This document shows positions 42,081 through 53,300 of a stretch of DNA of 64,000 nucleotides, one piece after another; the first letter of the stretch is position 1; each line of letters opens with the position of its first letter. A program made the position numbers and the translations under genes. Origin of the DNA: Phymatolithon calcareum (Eukaryota; Rhodophyta; Florideophyceae; Hapalidiales); assembly GCA_977006965.1 (NCBI GenBank), contig OZ345368.1, forward strand, positions 2,604,001-2,668,000. The letters run 5' to 3'. The notes beneath the pieces were generated by a model. It was not told the DNA's origin. It ran no database searches and worked only from the letters and a program-made list of their open reading frames with translations.

Positions 42081-42879
42081 TCCCAAATTATCACTGTACT
42101 GTAGTGACCACGTGGTAATTAGGATTTTTGCGAGAGTTTATGACACCTGTCCACTACACTGTAGTGGTCATTTCGTCTGCTTTCCTAGGGATGTTTGGTA
42201 CTTTTCGCTCTAGGCTGACAACTATGTTGCCCGCGTGTCCGTAGAACTAAGACAAAAAACTCACCATTTGCGCCACACTTTCGAGTAATGCACAGCTCGC
42301 GAGACTACCTCTAAGCTTGTGCGACACTGCCAACACCACAGATCGCATAATTCGCGAATCGAAACATCTCGATCAGCATGCCGTTCAGTGTCTGTAACAG
42401 GCAAATGCCTCTGTCAAATCAATCCTGAGCTTCCCCTTAAGTCGGCAAATTGGAATCAAGGGAAAAGCTCATAATCCCTCTTCTCACTTTCCCCCCGTAA
42501 CCAATTGCGTCTGGGAGTCGTCACCCGCTCAACACCTTAACGGCCGGAAACATCACTGTGCCTCCATGCACCGGTTCTGCGAGCGAGGCACTGAAACTTT
42601 ACGTTCTGAGGTGCCCGACGGTATCTACCAAGTTTGCTTCAGTTTTCTCTACATTTCGCAGCATGTCGTTTCGGTTCTGCTTCCAGACCGGCATATTGTC
42701 GACATGTGGTTAATAAACAATGACCCATCCTTTTCACCTTCGGCTGGCACAGATTTGACTGCCGCATGCGGGATTTAAGCCGAGTTCATGATATACAAAG
42801 CCAATGCGTGATCCCTTTTATCTGATACCTTAGAAGGTAAAGCACATCCATTCATGACACACGCTACTAATTCAGGGAC

Positions 42880-45800
42880 TCACAGAGAAAAGCTGCTTGT
42901 CCCATCACCTTCCAATACCTTCACATATGCAAGACAATCATCCATTTCTTCAAGTCCAACGTTCCACTTCGGAACGGTGTCCATATGCCACTTTCGATTC
43001 ATTGACAGTTTCATAAGCTGGTCTATCAGCGTGTACATAGGCTCAAGCTCTGCAACAGCACCAGCAAGCTCATCAACCATACGCTTCCCCTCTGACTCGT
43101 TTTCTTCATTTTGCAATTGGGGATCATCAGACATGTACAAAATCGCCAGATTGTACTTCGCAATTGGGTTTCCGTCCGACTTGACTGCTTGCTTGTAGAG
43201 CTTCTCGGCCTCAAATACATCTCGATCTACACCTCTCCCTAGATCGTAAGCGAGCGCAAGGTTGTTCATTCCACAACTGCTATTTTCTTCCGTAGATTTC
43301 CCGAGATAAGACACATCTTTTCCTTCTGCATTGTTCCCACACTTCAACACACCCATGTTGCAGAGTGCGTCTGCATTATGAAGATCGATGGCTTCCGAAT
43401 AACACTCTTCAGCTTCTGACGAGCTCGACGAAATTCCGTCTGCACCCCTGTGATATAACATTCCAAGTCGGTTCAATGCCTCACTTTGGTCGTCCAGAGT
43501 TCCGTTGGTTATAATATTCTTGTACACGGCAATTGCGTCTGCTGGGCGCTCCCCAATACCGAAAGGCGGTCCGGTATGCGTTACTTGCTGATTAGCCCCT
43601 TGTGAACCAGTTTGAAAAGCACTTTGTTGAACGAAGAGTCGATCAAACATTTCGGGCAGTCTTCCGCTGAGTTCCCAGTCGTGGTTTGTGCAGAAGAACA
43701 ACAACAAAGGCGTTTTCCGCTTCATTGTACGACCTACATAGGATCCTTTCTCAAGCAAATATCCGATGCTAATCCGAAAAGGCTCTCGAAGAGCAGTTAT
43801 GCTCGTCCCAAGAGCGCGTATGCACTTGGCAGCCTTTTCTCGCCGACGTGGATCTTGAGACACTTGAAAGATGCTTTGATGTGCGATAGAAAGGTGGAAT
43901 TTGAACTTAAATGCGTATTCAGAGTAGGGCTCACAGATGATATAAGATTCAATGGCTTCGATGGCTTCCTCGGTCACAGGCTTATCAACAGCACCTTTGT
44001 GAAACAGAGCTAATGCTCTTCCTAGCAACGAACTGTATTCACCAGTGGACTCGTACAATACCCCGTAGAAGTGAGCCAGCATCTCGAAATCGACTTGCTC
44101 CTCAGCGTTTGTTCCTTTAAGAAGAACGTTGAACCAGACATCCATTCGTAATGCCAAAACACGCGCCTGAGTCATTGAAACCGGATCTTTGTTTAGAACA
44201 ACATTAACGGCATCCTTCAGAGCATCCCGGTGACCATGCTCTGCGATGCATCGTGCAAACGTCTTCATGGCTTCTTCTTCACGGCCTAAGCTCAGAGCGC
44301 GATGCCCGTTTTCATATAGCTTTGCTGCGGTCGTTGCTGTTAGAAAATGAACGTCCATGGCAGCATTCAGATCCGCAGTATATTGCATATGCACATCAGA
44401 CGCGCCTATGTCTATGTCTTCATAGAAATGGAATAACTTCTTCATCTCGAACTGTGCGATTTGGACCATCCATGGAGGCCAACCAGACCAGTATGTAAGA
44501 TCATAGTCGGTCCTTAGCGATTCCATGGAAGCCACTTTAACCGGAGATGATATTTTGGAATGAAATGCTTCATCTCGAAGACTCTCACGTTTGGATAGTA
44601 ATCGAGTTTGTCTCCAATGTTTTTGTGCAGATATCCTCCCCATGAATGCGTCCTTCCAATCCTGCCAGTTGAAGAATAGTTCTTCCGGATACAGCTCCAC
44701 CGATACTGCCTGTGCATCTGCGTCGAATCTTAGCAACAAGTGGACTTTCTGCGGTCCTCCAATCGGCGTCACTGAGAATTCCTCTTGAAATGCAATGGCT
44801 TGCTCGCCTTGTCTTGCAGATGCTAGCAGTCCGTTGTTCTTATGTTCTTCCAGTTTCAAGGATGGAAAGCCAAGTATAGCCAGCATGATGAGGAACAAAG
44901 ACTCTCGAATGTCTTGGCACTCTCTAGAGAAGTCTTTACCCAACCTCCAATGCAAATGTGCTTCGACTTCCCACAAGAGTCGCAGGCCCAAATTCCTTCT
45001 TCGCACATGCTGATCAATTTCATCTCCCTCTGCATCTTTCACAAAAGCGGTGCGCAATTGCTTACTGCACCGGAATCTGACTCCGACAGGTGCGACGCTT
45101 GATGTCCACCCTTCTATTTCTCCTTGTTGATTCTTTTCAACCCACTCAGCTAAACTGCTCCTCACAGTCTCAAACACACAGCCGAGAAATCGATGTGCTT
45201 CACAACCGACTTCGGAGAACGTTGCCGGTGATTGCAAGATTTTGCTTCGGAGTCTGCTTATTTCAAGTTCGTACTGATCCTGGAACACGGATGTTTTTCT
45301 ATTCGGACTCGTACGTTCGACAAATGATTCGTTTTCTGCGAGATAAGTGGCAAGGCTTTCCCCTGATGCCAGGGCAAGAATATTGTCGACATGAACGCTC
45401 GTCTGAAATACAAGGCGGTTTGGGTTATTGGTCCATTGGAATGTGCCAAGGAACTCTTTTCGAATTGGTATTCCACTGAAAAATTCATTATAGTCCTTGT
45501 TGAAGTCGTACCCCAGCTGATACAAGAGATTTTCAATTCGGGGATCTTCCGCATTCCAATCAACGAGCGAATTTGGGTCTTCCACAATTTTCTCAGGAGC
45601 CCATATAACTTCATCTTTCAACATGAAATCTTCTTCCATGAGGGATGCAAAACAAGCAAGCTGTGTTGCAGTGATATTTTCAACTGCCTTACGACGAGCA
45701 TCATCGAGCTCGTTTAAGGACGCCTTGTGCCAATCATCTTGTGCAGCGTCTCTGATCGTAGCCTCGTGATGCCCGAAATCCACGTTGGGAGATTTGAATC

Positions 45801-46884
45801 CTTTCATCTGAAAAGGAAGCGCACATCGGTCTGTGATCTCAATCCGTGACGTCTGAAAACGCACCGTCGCGTTGCAAGGCGAACTTATCGGAGAAAGAAG
45901 AGAAGCAAATCGTTCCGTGGATCCCATATCGTCCACAGATCCGTGGGTCGTAAGTAAAGAAGCCTGAACAGCAAGTCCGCGGGATGCGTACAGTTTGTCC
46001 CTGCTTATTTCCGTCGTCGCTCCAGTGTTATTCACGGACAGCTCTTTGGTATTCTCAAGCCAATGATGTCCGAATTTGGCAAGGAAAGAGACCAGCCAAC
46101 GAACAGCGCTTTCCTCGGGCTTTGCTGACATCAGACAATTTGCCACGAGCCGTGAGATACCAGAAAATCTTCCTGATTCTTTACATGTGACTCGAGAGAG
46201 AAGTACAGGGCGCACCGGGAGCACTGCACCCGAGAATTCGTTGTCGATTAGTGAGTTGTTAACCACCATGTGATGGTCGACAGTCCTCTGAATTTCATCC
46301 AGAGACAGGTTGGGATGATGAAAATAGTGATCATTCTCTTCCATGTTGCCCATTATCCATGCATAGAGGAGCATGCATTGCGATTTAAAGCCCTTCAATA
46401 GAAAGATCATACCCGAGCCTTTCTTCTCGTTAACAGAGTCCGATGCCAAACGTGGACACCATGCACGAACTCTTGACATTAGGTTTTTCACATCGTCGGA
46501 ATAGTCGTAGGCGGGCGCAGAATACCCCATCTGGAGAAGACACCTTAATGCATACACATTCCAGTTTCGGAACTCATAGAGCTGGATGAGGCCCCAGATC
46601 GTTCGAGCAACGTGAAATATATTGAAACAGGCGACCGTGATTGCGGCCGCCGCCTCTTTGTGGTCACCGTTCTTGATTTGCAGGACAATATATGCGATAA
46701 TGCAGCCAAGTGAAGGCAGTGACACGAGTAGCTGAATGACACCATTGCGGCGGGTTTCGCGTATCGGTCTCCATTTGTCGTTAATGAAGTCCAGCGCGTA
46801 AATAAAGGTGAGTGGGATGAAGGCGATGGCGTAAGTGGAGTAAACCAGCCTCGGGTCGTCGGCAAGCCGTGGTACATCCGCCAT
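42880..46884 (-). CDS. Large membrane protein with C-terminal Sel1-like repeats (intact copy B)
   Basis: 1334 residues from ATG 46882-46884 (MADVPRLADD). The frame is open 83 codons further upstream, but copy A has a 2-bp length difference there, so the conserved start is chosen. Three hydrophobic helices lie at about residues 14-34, 49-72 and 79-105 (YAIAFIPLTFIYALDF, LLVSLPSLGCIIAYIVL, FNIFHVARTIWGLI). A long soluble region of unknown fold follows, then TPR/Sel1-type helices near the C-terminus (EALNRLGMLYHRGA, ADALCNMGVLKCG, NNLALAYDLGRGVD, AKYNLAILYMSDD). Probably a membrane-anchored scaffold for protein-protein contacts. No enzyme motif was seen. The gene is a single open frame without introns. 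Confidence 0.8.
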   Translation of the reverse strand: MADVPRLADDPRLVYSTYAIAFIPLTFIYALDFINDKWRPIRETRRNGVIQLLVSLPSLGCIIAYIVLQIKNGDHKEAAAAITVACFNIFHVARTIWGLIQLYEFRNWNVYALRCLLQMGYSAPAYDYSDDVKNLMSRVRAWCPRLASDSVNEKKGSGMIFLLKGFKSQCMLLYAWIMGNMEENDHYFHHPNLSLDEIQRTVDHHMVVNNSLIDNEFSGAVLPVRPVLLSRVTCKESGRFSGISRLVANCLMSAKPEESAVRWLVSFLAKFGHHWLENTKELSVNNTGATTEISRDKLYASRGLAVQASLLTTHGSVDDMGSTERFASLLSPISSPCNATVRFQTSRIEITDRCALPFQMKGFKSPNVDFGHHEATIRDAAQDDWHKASLNELDDARRKAVENITATQLACFASLMEEDFMLKDEVIWAPEKIVEDPNSLVDWNAEDPRIENLLYQLGYDFNKDYNEFFSGIPIRKEFLGTFQWTNNPNRLVFQTSVHVDNILALASGESLATYLAENESFVERTSPNRKTSVFQDQYELEISRLRSKILQSPATFSEVGCEAHRFLGCVFETVRSSLAEWVEKNQQGEIEGWTSSVAPVGVRFRCSKQLRTAFVKDAEGDEIDQHVRRRNLGLRLLWEVEAHLHWRLGKDFSRECQDIRESLFLIMLAILGFPSLKLEEHKNNGLLASARQGEQAIAFQEEFSVTPIGGPQKVHLLLRFDADAQAVSVELYPEELFFNWQDWKDAFMGRISAQKHWRQTRLLSKRESLRDEAFHSKISSPVKVASMESLRTDYDLTYWSGWPPWMVQIAQFEMKKLFHFYEDIDIGASDVHMQYTADLNAAMDVHFLTATTAAKLYENGHRALSLGREEEAMKTFARCIAEHGHRDALKDAVNVVLNKDPVSMTQARVLALRMDVWFNVLLKGTNAEEQVDFEMLAHFYGVLYESTGEYSSLLGRALALFHKGAVDKPVTEEAIEAIESYIICEPYSEYAFKFKFHLSIAHQSIFQVSQDPRRREKAAKCIRALGTSITALREPFRISIGYLLEKGSYVGRTMKRKTPLLLFFCTNHDWELSGRLPEMFDRLFVQQSAFQTGSQGANQQVTHTGPPFGIGERPADAIAVYKNIITNGTLDDQSEALNRLGMLYHRGADGISSSSSEAEECYSEAIDLHNADALCNMGVLKCGNNAEGKDVSYLGKSTEENSSCGMNNLALAYDLGRGVDRDVFEAEKLYKQAVKSDGNPIAKYNLAILYMSDDPQLQNEENESEGKRMVDELAGAVAELEPMYTLIDQLMKLSMNRKWHMDTVPKWNVGLEEMDDCLAYVKVLEGDGTSSFSL

Positions 46885-48093
46885 AGTGAACCGGCCTGCT
46901 CGTAATCTTCCTTCTACGCAGGAGTGTGTAGTCCCTGTCGCTCTCCGGGTTCTGAGGCATAATCTCAATGTAAATGTTTTTCTCGCTCCGTTCCACGAAT
47001 CTGTCTGAAGAAAACCAAGTGCATGTGCAGTAGTCATTTCAGGTACAATACAGCCACTTAAATGCCTGTTGTGGCTGAGGTCCAATTGGACCTCATCGGG
47101 GCAGTTGATCTGACCGCATACAGTGTGTGCCACACGGACCTCAAATTTTGCAACCTATGATATCGTTTGGTCAACACACCGGAACCGATGCTGGTCTCAA
47201 CATTTCAACTTTGTAAACGTGTTCTTTGTGGCACAAGCAGACATGCAAACGTCCATGAGCGTGGATGCCGAAACGTTCAAAGGGAAGAAACCTACGTGGA
47301 CCGCTGGCGAAGAAAACGATGTTGCCCAGGTTATTGATACAACCCTATGTCATTCTGACTGAGACAAGCGAAACTATTCGACGACCGTAGAGTAAACGCG
47401 TTAGAAAGGTGCCGACTTTCCTCAAGTTGGGACACAAGGTACCTTCCCAATAAAACCACTTAAGTACGACACCTTCAAAGGACAGAGACAACAAATTGGA
47501 TACCGAAAAACACTAAATGAGCTTTTGCTATTCAGCAAGACCATCATCGAGTGCATGGAAAACGAAGAACGTTTGCTCCGAAGTCAAGAAACGAGAAGTC
47601 AAGTTGATGTCCCTCATGACACGACGTCTAATAGCGGGAACGCCTGCAGCGAACCCCACAAGAACACCACATAGGAGGTGAAATGGTCTCGGATTCAAAC
47701 ATTTCCCACCACCTCTGACAGGCGGTACATTTTAACGGACTAGGATATACACTGCAAGGTAGCAACTGAGGAAGCCTTGCCCGTATATGCGCAAGACAGT
47801 GAGGCTTTCAAACAAACTTCGATTGAAAAAAACAGTGGAAATTCGCTACATGGACCGAAAAAATTGGGCAAGGTTCGCTAAATCGGCACCCCTTGCCAAA
47901 ACTAGTACTGTACTCATCCAATATGATACGCAGAGTACTCTATGCGACCGTAAAATGTAATATCGAGGACATGCTAGGTGCTCAGATAGAATACCAGACA
48001 TAAGAGAAGAGCCGTCCTTTCAAGGGAGGAAGCCTTGCCGCTATATTTGTACGACTGTGGGGAAACTCATTAAAAAAGTAAATTTTTCGTGCT

Positions 48094-48600
48094 CTACACT
48101 CTACGCTTTAGCTCCTCGTCGCAAGTAGCATCTTTGTCATCGCAGGCGGTGAGGTCGATTATCATGGACTGAGACGCTTTGTTGATGTATTTTCGCTTCG
48201 CCTCAACAATGTTGTGGATGTTCTTTGAGAAGTGTTCGGTGTTTCCGCACGAGAAGTAGTGACGGGCCCTCATTTCGGACGGCAAGTAGGGCTTCTTGAG
48301 CTTGCGGCCCAGATTAGTCACATGGTCAAACGGCACCAAATCATCCTTTACTTGCTTGTCACCAGTGACTACAACACAATTGATGCTGCCCTCATGTTGC
48401 TTGGCCCACGTTCTCAACAGCCATGCATCCTCAAAATAGGTCTTGTTTCACGGGTCGAACGCGACCCGATGTTGCACAAAGCGTCTAGAAGCGATCAAAA
48501 GTGCAGCGACAACGTGACTACATGGGCCATGTGGCCGCTGGTGCTCTTCAATGTGGCGCAAGATCATGTAGCGCGGTAGTCGCTGATAACTGTCACATGG
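48094..48600 (-). pseudogene. Unknown protein with knuckle-like cluster, copy B, one in-frame TGA
   Basis: Paralog of 35324-35695. The frame is open from about 48600 (YMILRHIEEHQRPHG, then FVQHRVAFDP), is cut by TGA at 48448-48450 where copy A has TGG (35645-35647), and continues in frame to 48094. The C-terminal half is strongly alike (SQSMIIDLTACDDKDATCDE). The Cys/His cluster has decayed (HYFSCGNTEHFSKNIH). Confidence 0.5.
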
Positions 48601-49175
48601 AATGGTGTCACATTACTGCGAACAGCACAGATCAGCGTGCCACTTTCGATGGCCTCCGGCTGCACAAGCAGCTTCTGTACTGGCGTCGCGGGTTTTATCT
48701 AGGGCTAGCTAGCGCATATCATAACAAGTAGTAGTTTTCGCCAGGGGTGCCGATTTAGCGAACTTTGCCCACTTTTTCGCCATGTAGCGAATTTCCTTGA
48801 TACCAAATCTGCAAGAAAACATCTATGAAAAAGAGGGTATTAACGACGGATAGTATAAAACGAGCTATCCCCTGGTATTACGCAGATTGTACAATCGCTC
48901 GAGGATAAACCTTCCAAAGCTGCTTTACGTGAATCAAAAAAGAAAAAGGAGACCAATACTGTTCGAAAAAAGATAAGGGGGCCTGATAGATGGACAACTT
49001 GACAAAACACGAAAGAAACCGTTCGGGCATTGTACAATTAGACGGTTAGGACAGGATCTACACATGACACGCTAACTGTACGCGTTTAGAACGCGACCCG
49101 GTCACGACTTGTCCGAGTAACTTGGCTCCGCGAGCCATTAAATCTTCCGCTCTCACGCACAGATTCGATACATGC
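48601..49175. other. No gene seen; 3' flank of Hint gene 1
   Basis: Only short frames. The left edge of this stretch ends the detectable similarity to copy A. Confidence 0.4.
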
Positions 49176-50651
49176 TTACGCAGCAAACGACAAAGGACCT
49201 GACGGAACAATCCGTGCAAGAGCGTCAGCACCCGAGCTGATGAACCTTGTCAGGAAGTCAAGCACGGCACCAGCCGCCGCAAACCGCTCATACAGGAAGC
49301 GCAGCGGGGCGAGGAGCGCACCATGTGCCACTCTCGGGTGCACCGCTGTGGTGTACGCCGAGGTGATGATGCCGTCGACGACGAGATTACCGTCAATTGT
49401 TTGCGGATTATACAATCCGTTGGAGGACACGTTCTCAACAGTCACGACGCTCGACATGCTGCCATCGGACAAATGCAACTCGTCACCAATACGGACGTTA
49501 CCGGCAGAAGTGAGCTCATTATTGACGTAGATATAATGCGACTCGGTGAGTGTGACGGCGCGACCGGATGCAGTGTGAAAGCGCACAAATTGCGCATGCA
49601 CATCGGCATCGCGATGAGTGAAGAGAAACACGTCAGAGAAGGAAGAGACACCGGTGCGCACGCGGTCCCCGATATGGAGAGCGGTCATCGCGACGGATGC
49701 ACCAGACTCGAGCTCGACTGTAGCGTGAGCCGGGAAGCAAACCGCACCACTGGAATCAGTGGAGCCCGTTGTGTTACCCGTGGAGGCCGGGAGTGCGTTG
49801 CCGATATCATTCGGCGCTGGTGATTCGCCGGTCACCGGTTCTGCAGTGTCGGGAGAGGCCGAAGCGGTCGCGATAGGGCCGGTCGTCTTCGTAGTGGAAG
49901 GGGAAGGCGTCGGCGCCTTGGACTGGATGGGTACAGGGGCGGGAGGTTTGGATGCCTTCGGGGACGGTTCCGGTGATGGAGATTCTGTGCGAGGAAGCCC
50001 TTCTTTCACGACGACATTGCCGTTGTTTCCAGTGGTGGTATCGGAAAGAACGCAGAGTTGCTTGTCAGTGCCAGCGATGAAGAGGGCGCGGGTGTTTTTC
50101 GGAATGGTGATCTTGGTGCGAGAGGCGGTATCAACGGAGATGGTGAAATCCTCCGGTTCATTGATGAAGAAGAAGAATGAGGAGTCGGGATATTGTCTGG
50201 AACCACAGGTGCGAACACCTTCGTCGAAACCAACGAGCATGTTGGTTTTCTTCGATCTCGGGTTGAAGATCGTGGCTTTTGCCGCTTCGTTGTTGGAGAG
50301 ACCGGCGGCGGCGAGGGGGAATTTAAGGGTGGCGAGATTCAATTCACGAACTGTATCTTCGGAAACGAGACTCATGGGGTTTCTGCCGTTGCATTGGTTG
50401 CCGTCTTCGACGATGTCGGGCAGGGTTACAGTGCCGACGTTGCGTGTGTTGTCGATCTTAATGTTTGAAATCTCGACGTTGTTCGGGCAGTCCGCGGAAA
50501 ACTTGTATTGCGCGGTGAACTTGTGGGCGACATCTGAGAAGCGGGTGACACGGGTAGCAGTGGAAAGATCGAATTCGGCTGAGATTGGTGTACCGGCCGC
50601 AACGGCGGCGAGCAGCAGAAGCGCAGCGCTGTTCACGAAGATGGAAACCAT
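49176..50651 (-). CDS. Secreted Hint-domain (hedgehog/intein-type) protein 1
   Basis: 491 residues from ATG 50649-50651. The signal peptide is MVSIFVNSAALLLLAAVAAG. An N-terminal domain (about 25-215) has paired Cys and a strongly hydrophobic/aromatic strand (DSSFFFFINEP). A Pro/Ser/Thr-rich linker (about 220-300) follows. The Hint domain begins at Cys305 (AVCFPAHATVELESG), with SDVFLFTHRDADVHAQFVR, the TxxH block (TESHYIYVNN) and the C-terminal block (VDGIITSAYTTAVHPRVAHG). A Cys first residue and TxxH are what autoprocessing Hint domains need, so self-cleavage releasing the N-terminal part is expected but unproven. A paralog on the same strand lies 6 kb away. A long antisense frame (49759-50664) is a shadow. 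Confidence 0.88.
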   Translation of the reverse strand: MVSIFVNSAALLLLAAVAAGTPISAEFDLSTATRVTRFSDVAHKFTAQYKFSADCPNNVEISNIKIDNTRNVGTVTLPDIVEDGNQCNGRNPMSLVSEDTVRELNLATLKFPLAAAGLSNNEAAKATIFNPRSKKTNMLVGFDEGVRTCGSRQYPDSSFFFFINEPEDFTISVDTASRTKITIPKNTRALFIAGTDKQLCVLSDTTTGNNGNVVVKEGLPRTESPSPEPSPKASKPPAPVPIQSKAPTPSPSTTKTTGPIATASASPDTAEPVTGESPAPNDIGNALPASTGNTTGSTDSSGAVCFPAHATVELESGASVAMTALHIGDRVRTGVSSFSDVFLFTHRDADVHAQFVRFHTASGRAVTLTESHYIYVNNELTSAGNVRIGDELHLSDGSMSSVVTVENVSSNGLYNPQTIDGNLVVDGIITSAYTTAVHPRVAHGALLAPLRFLYERFAAAGAVLDFLTRFISSGADALARIVPSGPLSFAA

Positions 50652-51182
50652 TGTCGAGCGGTAATCCGGCCCGTTGGCAATGCTAACCGACACGGATGTT
50701 GATCAAGATGTGAGAGCTGGAATGGGGCGGTCAACCTAAAGTACTATATGTATGTCCTCGAGCGTTGTGACGGGAAGAGCGTGGATGAATTTGAAACGGT
50801 AGGGAATTGTGGACGACAGTCGATGGCCAGCCATGGAAACAGCAGGCTGTGTTTTCTGCGCCCCCTTTGGATGCACATACGTAGTGATTGTACGTAATTT
50901 AGGGTTGCTAAAAGGAACGCGTTCCAAGAGGAATATTGAAACAGGTGGGCGCTGCTACATAGAACGGGTTAGTTCAACGTTTCTATTTACACATGAACGG
51001 GCAGAAAAGACAGAGAAAATGACCACCTGCGCTGCACTGAAATGCGTGAACATTCCCGGCAATGAACTTGGACTGGGCTCATTCCGAGTCCACTTTTCTC
51101 TCCAAGGCACACTTGCAACTTCATCAGTACTGTACAGTACCCATGATTGACAAGATGGCGTTCTGTTGACTATTTTAACAAA

Positions 51183-51237
51183 AAAAAATTTGCTCTTTAC
51201 TCACGAATACTGTACGTGAGTAAAGAGCAAATTTTTT
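51183..51237. repeat. Perfect inverted repeat, 23-nt arms, 9-nt loop
   Basis: Arms aaaaaatttgctctttactc(acg) and exact complement around loop aatactgta. A third partial copy of gagtaaagagcaaaa follows at about 51250. Confidence 0.9.
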
Positions 51238-52321
51238 GTATGTAAAGAGCGAGTAAAGAGCAAAATCACGTATGTGATGCAAAGGTGATTGCGTAATCTC
51301 CAAGGTGAGGACGAAAAACTACTACTCTTGTCGTCAGTACTTTGCTGGGCTCTGTCGAAAGGCGTTCAGAAATACCGGCCCGACCCGATCGAAAATGATC
51401 GTTTCGAAGGGGAGCCACGTATCGGAGCCAAGCAATCAAGGACAAATAACGAGTCGCGGGCGGGACAGTGAAGCGCAGCGCCATCACCTGCCATTCAATC
51501 ACGGACCTATCCGCCACTGTGGACAACGCAAATACCGCCATCATGGCGCTGCTTGCGTCTGTTGCACTGCACCGGGCTGCAACCGTCGTGGTTGCTCGCG
51601 GATGTCGTCCACGATTTGCTGCGACCGCAATATGATGTCATCGCACAATCAGCAGGCAGAATCGGGGCGCAGGGGAGGACGCGCCGAAAAGCAGCGCGGC
51701 ATGTATCCTGTCTGTAAGTGTGTACCGCTCCGCTTCGACGCAGATTGACAACGCAGGGCGCACACAATGTCTTCATGTCGCGCTTCACCTTCTTCACGTG
51801 CTTGCGGAGCACGTAAATGCATGAGTATTGTGGCCGGTGCATCGTCGTCATGGCCGGAAGATGGGAGGAGCGAGTGCGAAAATGGGACGAGTTGCAACAC
51901 GCAATGCAAAACTTACGCTCGCAGCGACGGGTAACAATTGCTCACGCTCTACTGTTCCTGCAGTGCGCGGGTTCGTTTCGAGGCCGAGTTATTGCCTCCA
52001 TCTTCGTCATTGCCCGCCGCACAGGAAAAAGACGTGCAAAGGCAGGCAGGCAGGCAGGCAGGGAAATCTCGATGTGCAAAAAGAGATAAACCCGAGGCGC
52101 TGCATTCATTTTGCTGCTTGTGTGCCTGTACCCAACGCATGCAAGCCCGGACGCATCATTCGCATCACGGCCCCCATGCTTTTATCAGTTACGGTGTGGC
52201 AGTAGAGGCGGGCGTTGAGTAGGCATGATGCATATCAAGGTGGTGGTTTCAGTCGAACATGTGGGGGTTGTGCACCGGCTGCGAGGGATGACATGAGCCC
52301 GAGAGTACGGTGCACAACACG

Positions 52322-52477
52322 CTTGTCAACCGGCTGAGAAACAAGTGGAAAATAAGGATTTCGTACGAGTGTCCTATCAAAGCTGCTATGTCATCCCTAC
52401 TAGGGATGACATAGAAGCAATCAGTTGCAAGAGGAAGCCGATCATCGGCATGTCTACCCTCTCAGCCGGTTGACAAG
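52322..52477. repeat. Nested inverted repeats
   Basis: The outer arms cttgtcaaccggctgaga (52322-52339) and complement (52460-52477) enclose a perfect 29-nt palindrome ctatgtcatccctac with its complement (52386-52414). Confidence 0.8.
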
Positions 52478-53157
52478 TGGGCGGTGTGTGTCACCAATTT
52501 GGAAGTCTCGTGTGTTTATACCGGCTTGTTTGGCAGTTCAGGATTGGTTGCACGACTCGAGGGGAAGGAGAATGCTTCTGGAGTCTCATGAAAACGACAT
52601 GTCGAGTTTCGGTAAGCAGACGATGTAATGGTATGTACTACTGTATGTACATCTAGGGTATTGATAGCTACCCCACTGGACAGACTGCGTTTGCTATGCT
52701 CAAAGAATGGCTATTACGGTTCCGACAGTGCCTCTTGAATTCCAGTAATCTTTACCACACAGACAGTTGCCGTCAGTGATAGAAATTGCCAGTCAGCGAC
52801 CATGGCGTAAAGGGAATTTATGTCCTTGTGCGAGCGCTGATCGGGTATAGTAGTTGTGGCGGGCTCCAAAAGGAGTCGATCGAGAAATCTACGACCCTGA
52901 GGCCACCACTGCTCACGGGATGCAACAATTTAATTCCCAGCAATTAAATTGAAAAAAGGTAAATTTTAATTGCTAGAAAGATTGGCTCCGCAATTATGAT
53001 TGCAATTGAACGAGAGTCCCCAATTTAACCACTTACAAAAACATAAAACTATTTTTTTAACTCTATAAGAAACGATCGCATTTTTTTGATTCAACTGACT
53101 AGTTTATCTAAAAGCCCTCAGTAGCACTCCTAATGATAGCTTCGCTACCCACACATG

Positions 53158-53300
53158 TGGTGGGGGATATGTAATGATTTATTTAAAAGCTCCCAACGCC
53201 TCACCTAGGAGTAACAGGGCTTGCTTTCCGAACCGCTTTCTAATGTAGCATAGTCTGGGCACTTATGGCCTCCTTAATTTGAATTTCTCTACTAACAAGT
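53158..53300 (-). mobile_element. Diverged LINE 3' end, inverted
   Basis: The reverse complement reads gttactcctaggtgaggcgt then tgggagcttttaaataaatc and ends with acatatccccc, matching the LINE tail with substitutions. Imperfect flanking repeats tgtggtgg lie near 53155 and 53305. Confidence 0.55.

Larger units (their letters stand above)
41358..48490 (+). repeat. Segmental duplication, copy B
   Basis: Collinear with 27145-35695. It lacks the three insertions of copy A and has an intact large gene. The copies are separated by about 5.7 kb. Confidence 0.92.
50652..53157. other. Intergenic with hairpins and a microsatellite; no gene supported
   Basis: Many overlapping short frames in 51.2-52.6 kb on both strands, none with a domain. 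It includes a (GGCA)n tract at 52040-52063 and the inverted repeats listed separately. 52920-53040 is rich in AATTGCAATTA-like words. Confidence 0.4.

Noticed and set aside
46885-47133. 83-codon N-terminal extension of the large membrane protein
   Set aside because: No ATG at its start, and copy A has a 2-bp length difference in this stretch, so the frame is not conserved.
49759-50664. 301-codon plus-strand frame
   Set aside because: Fully antisense to Hint gene 1, valine/glycine-rich as expected from the complement of its codons; no domain.
52040-52063. (GGCA)n tract as a functional site
   Set aside because: A simple microsatellite without an associated gene.
51266-52640. Cluster of overlapping 60-150 codon frames
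   Set aside because: Open in several frames on both strands with Cys/His/Arg-rich, low-information translations; no paralogs, no start preference.
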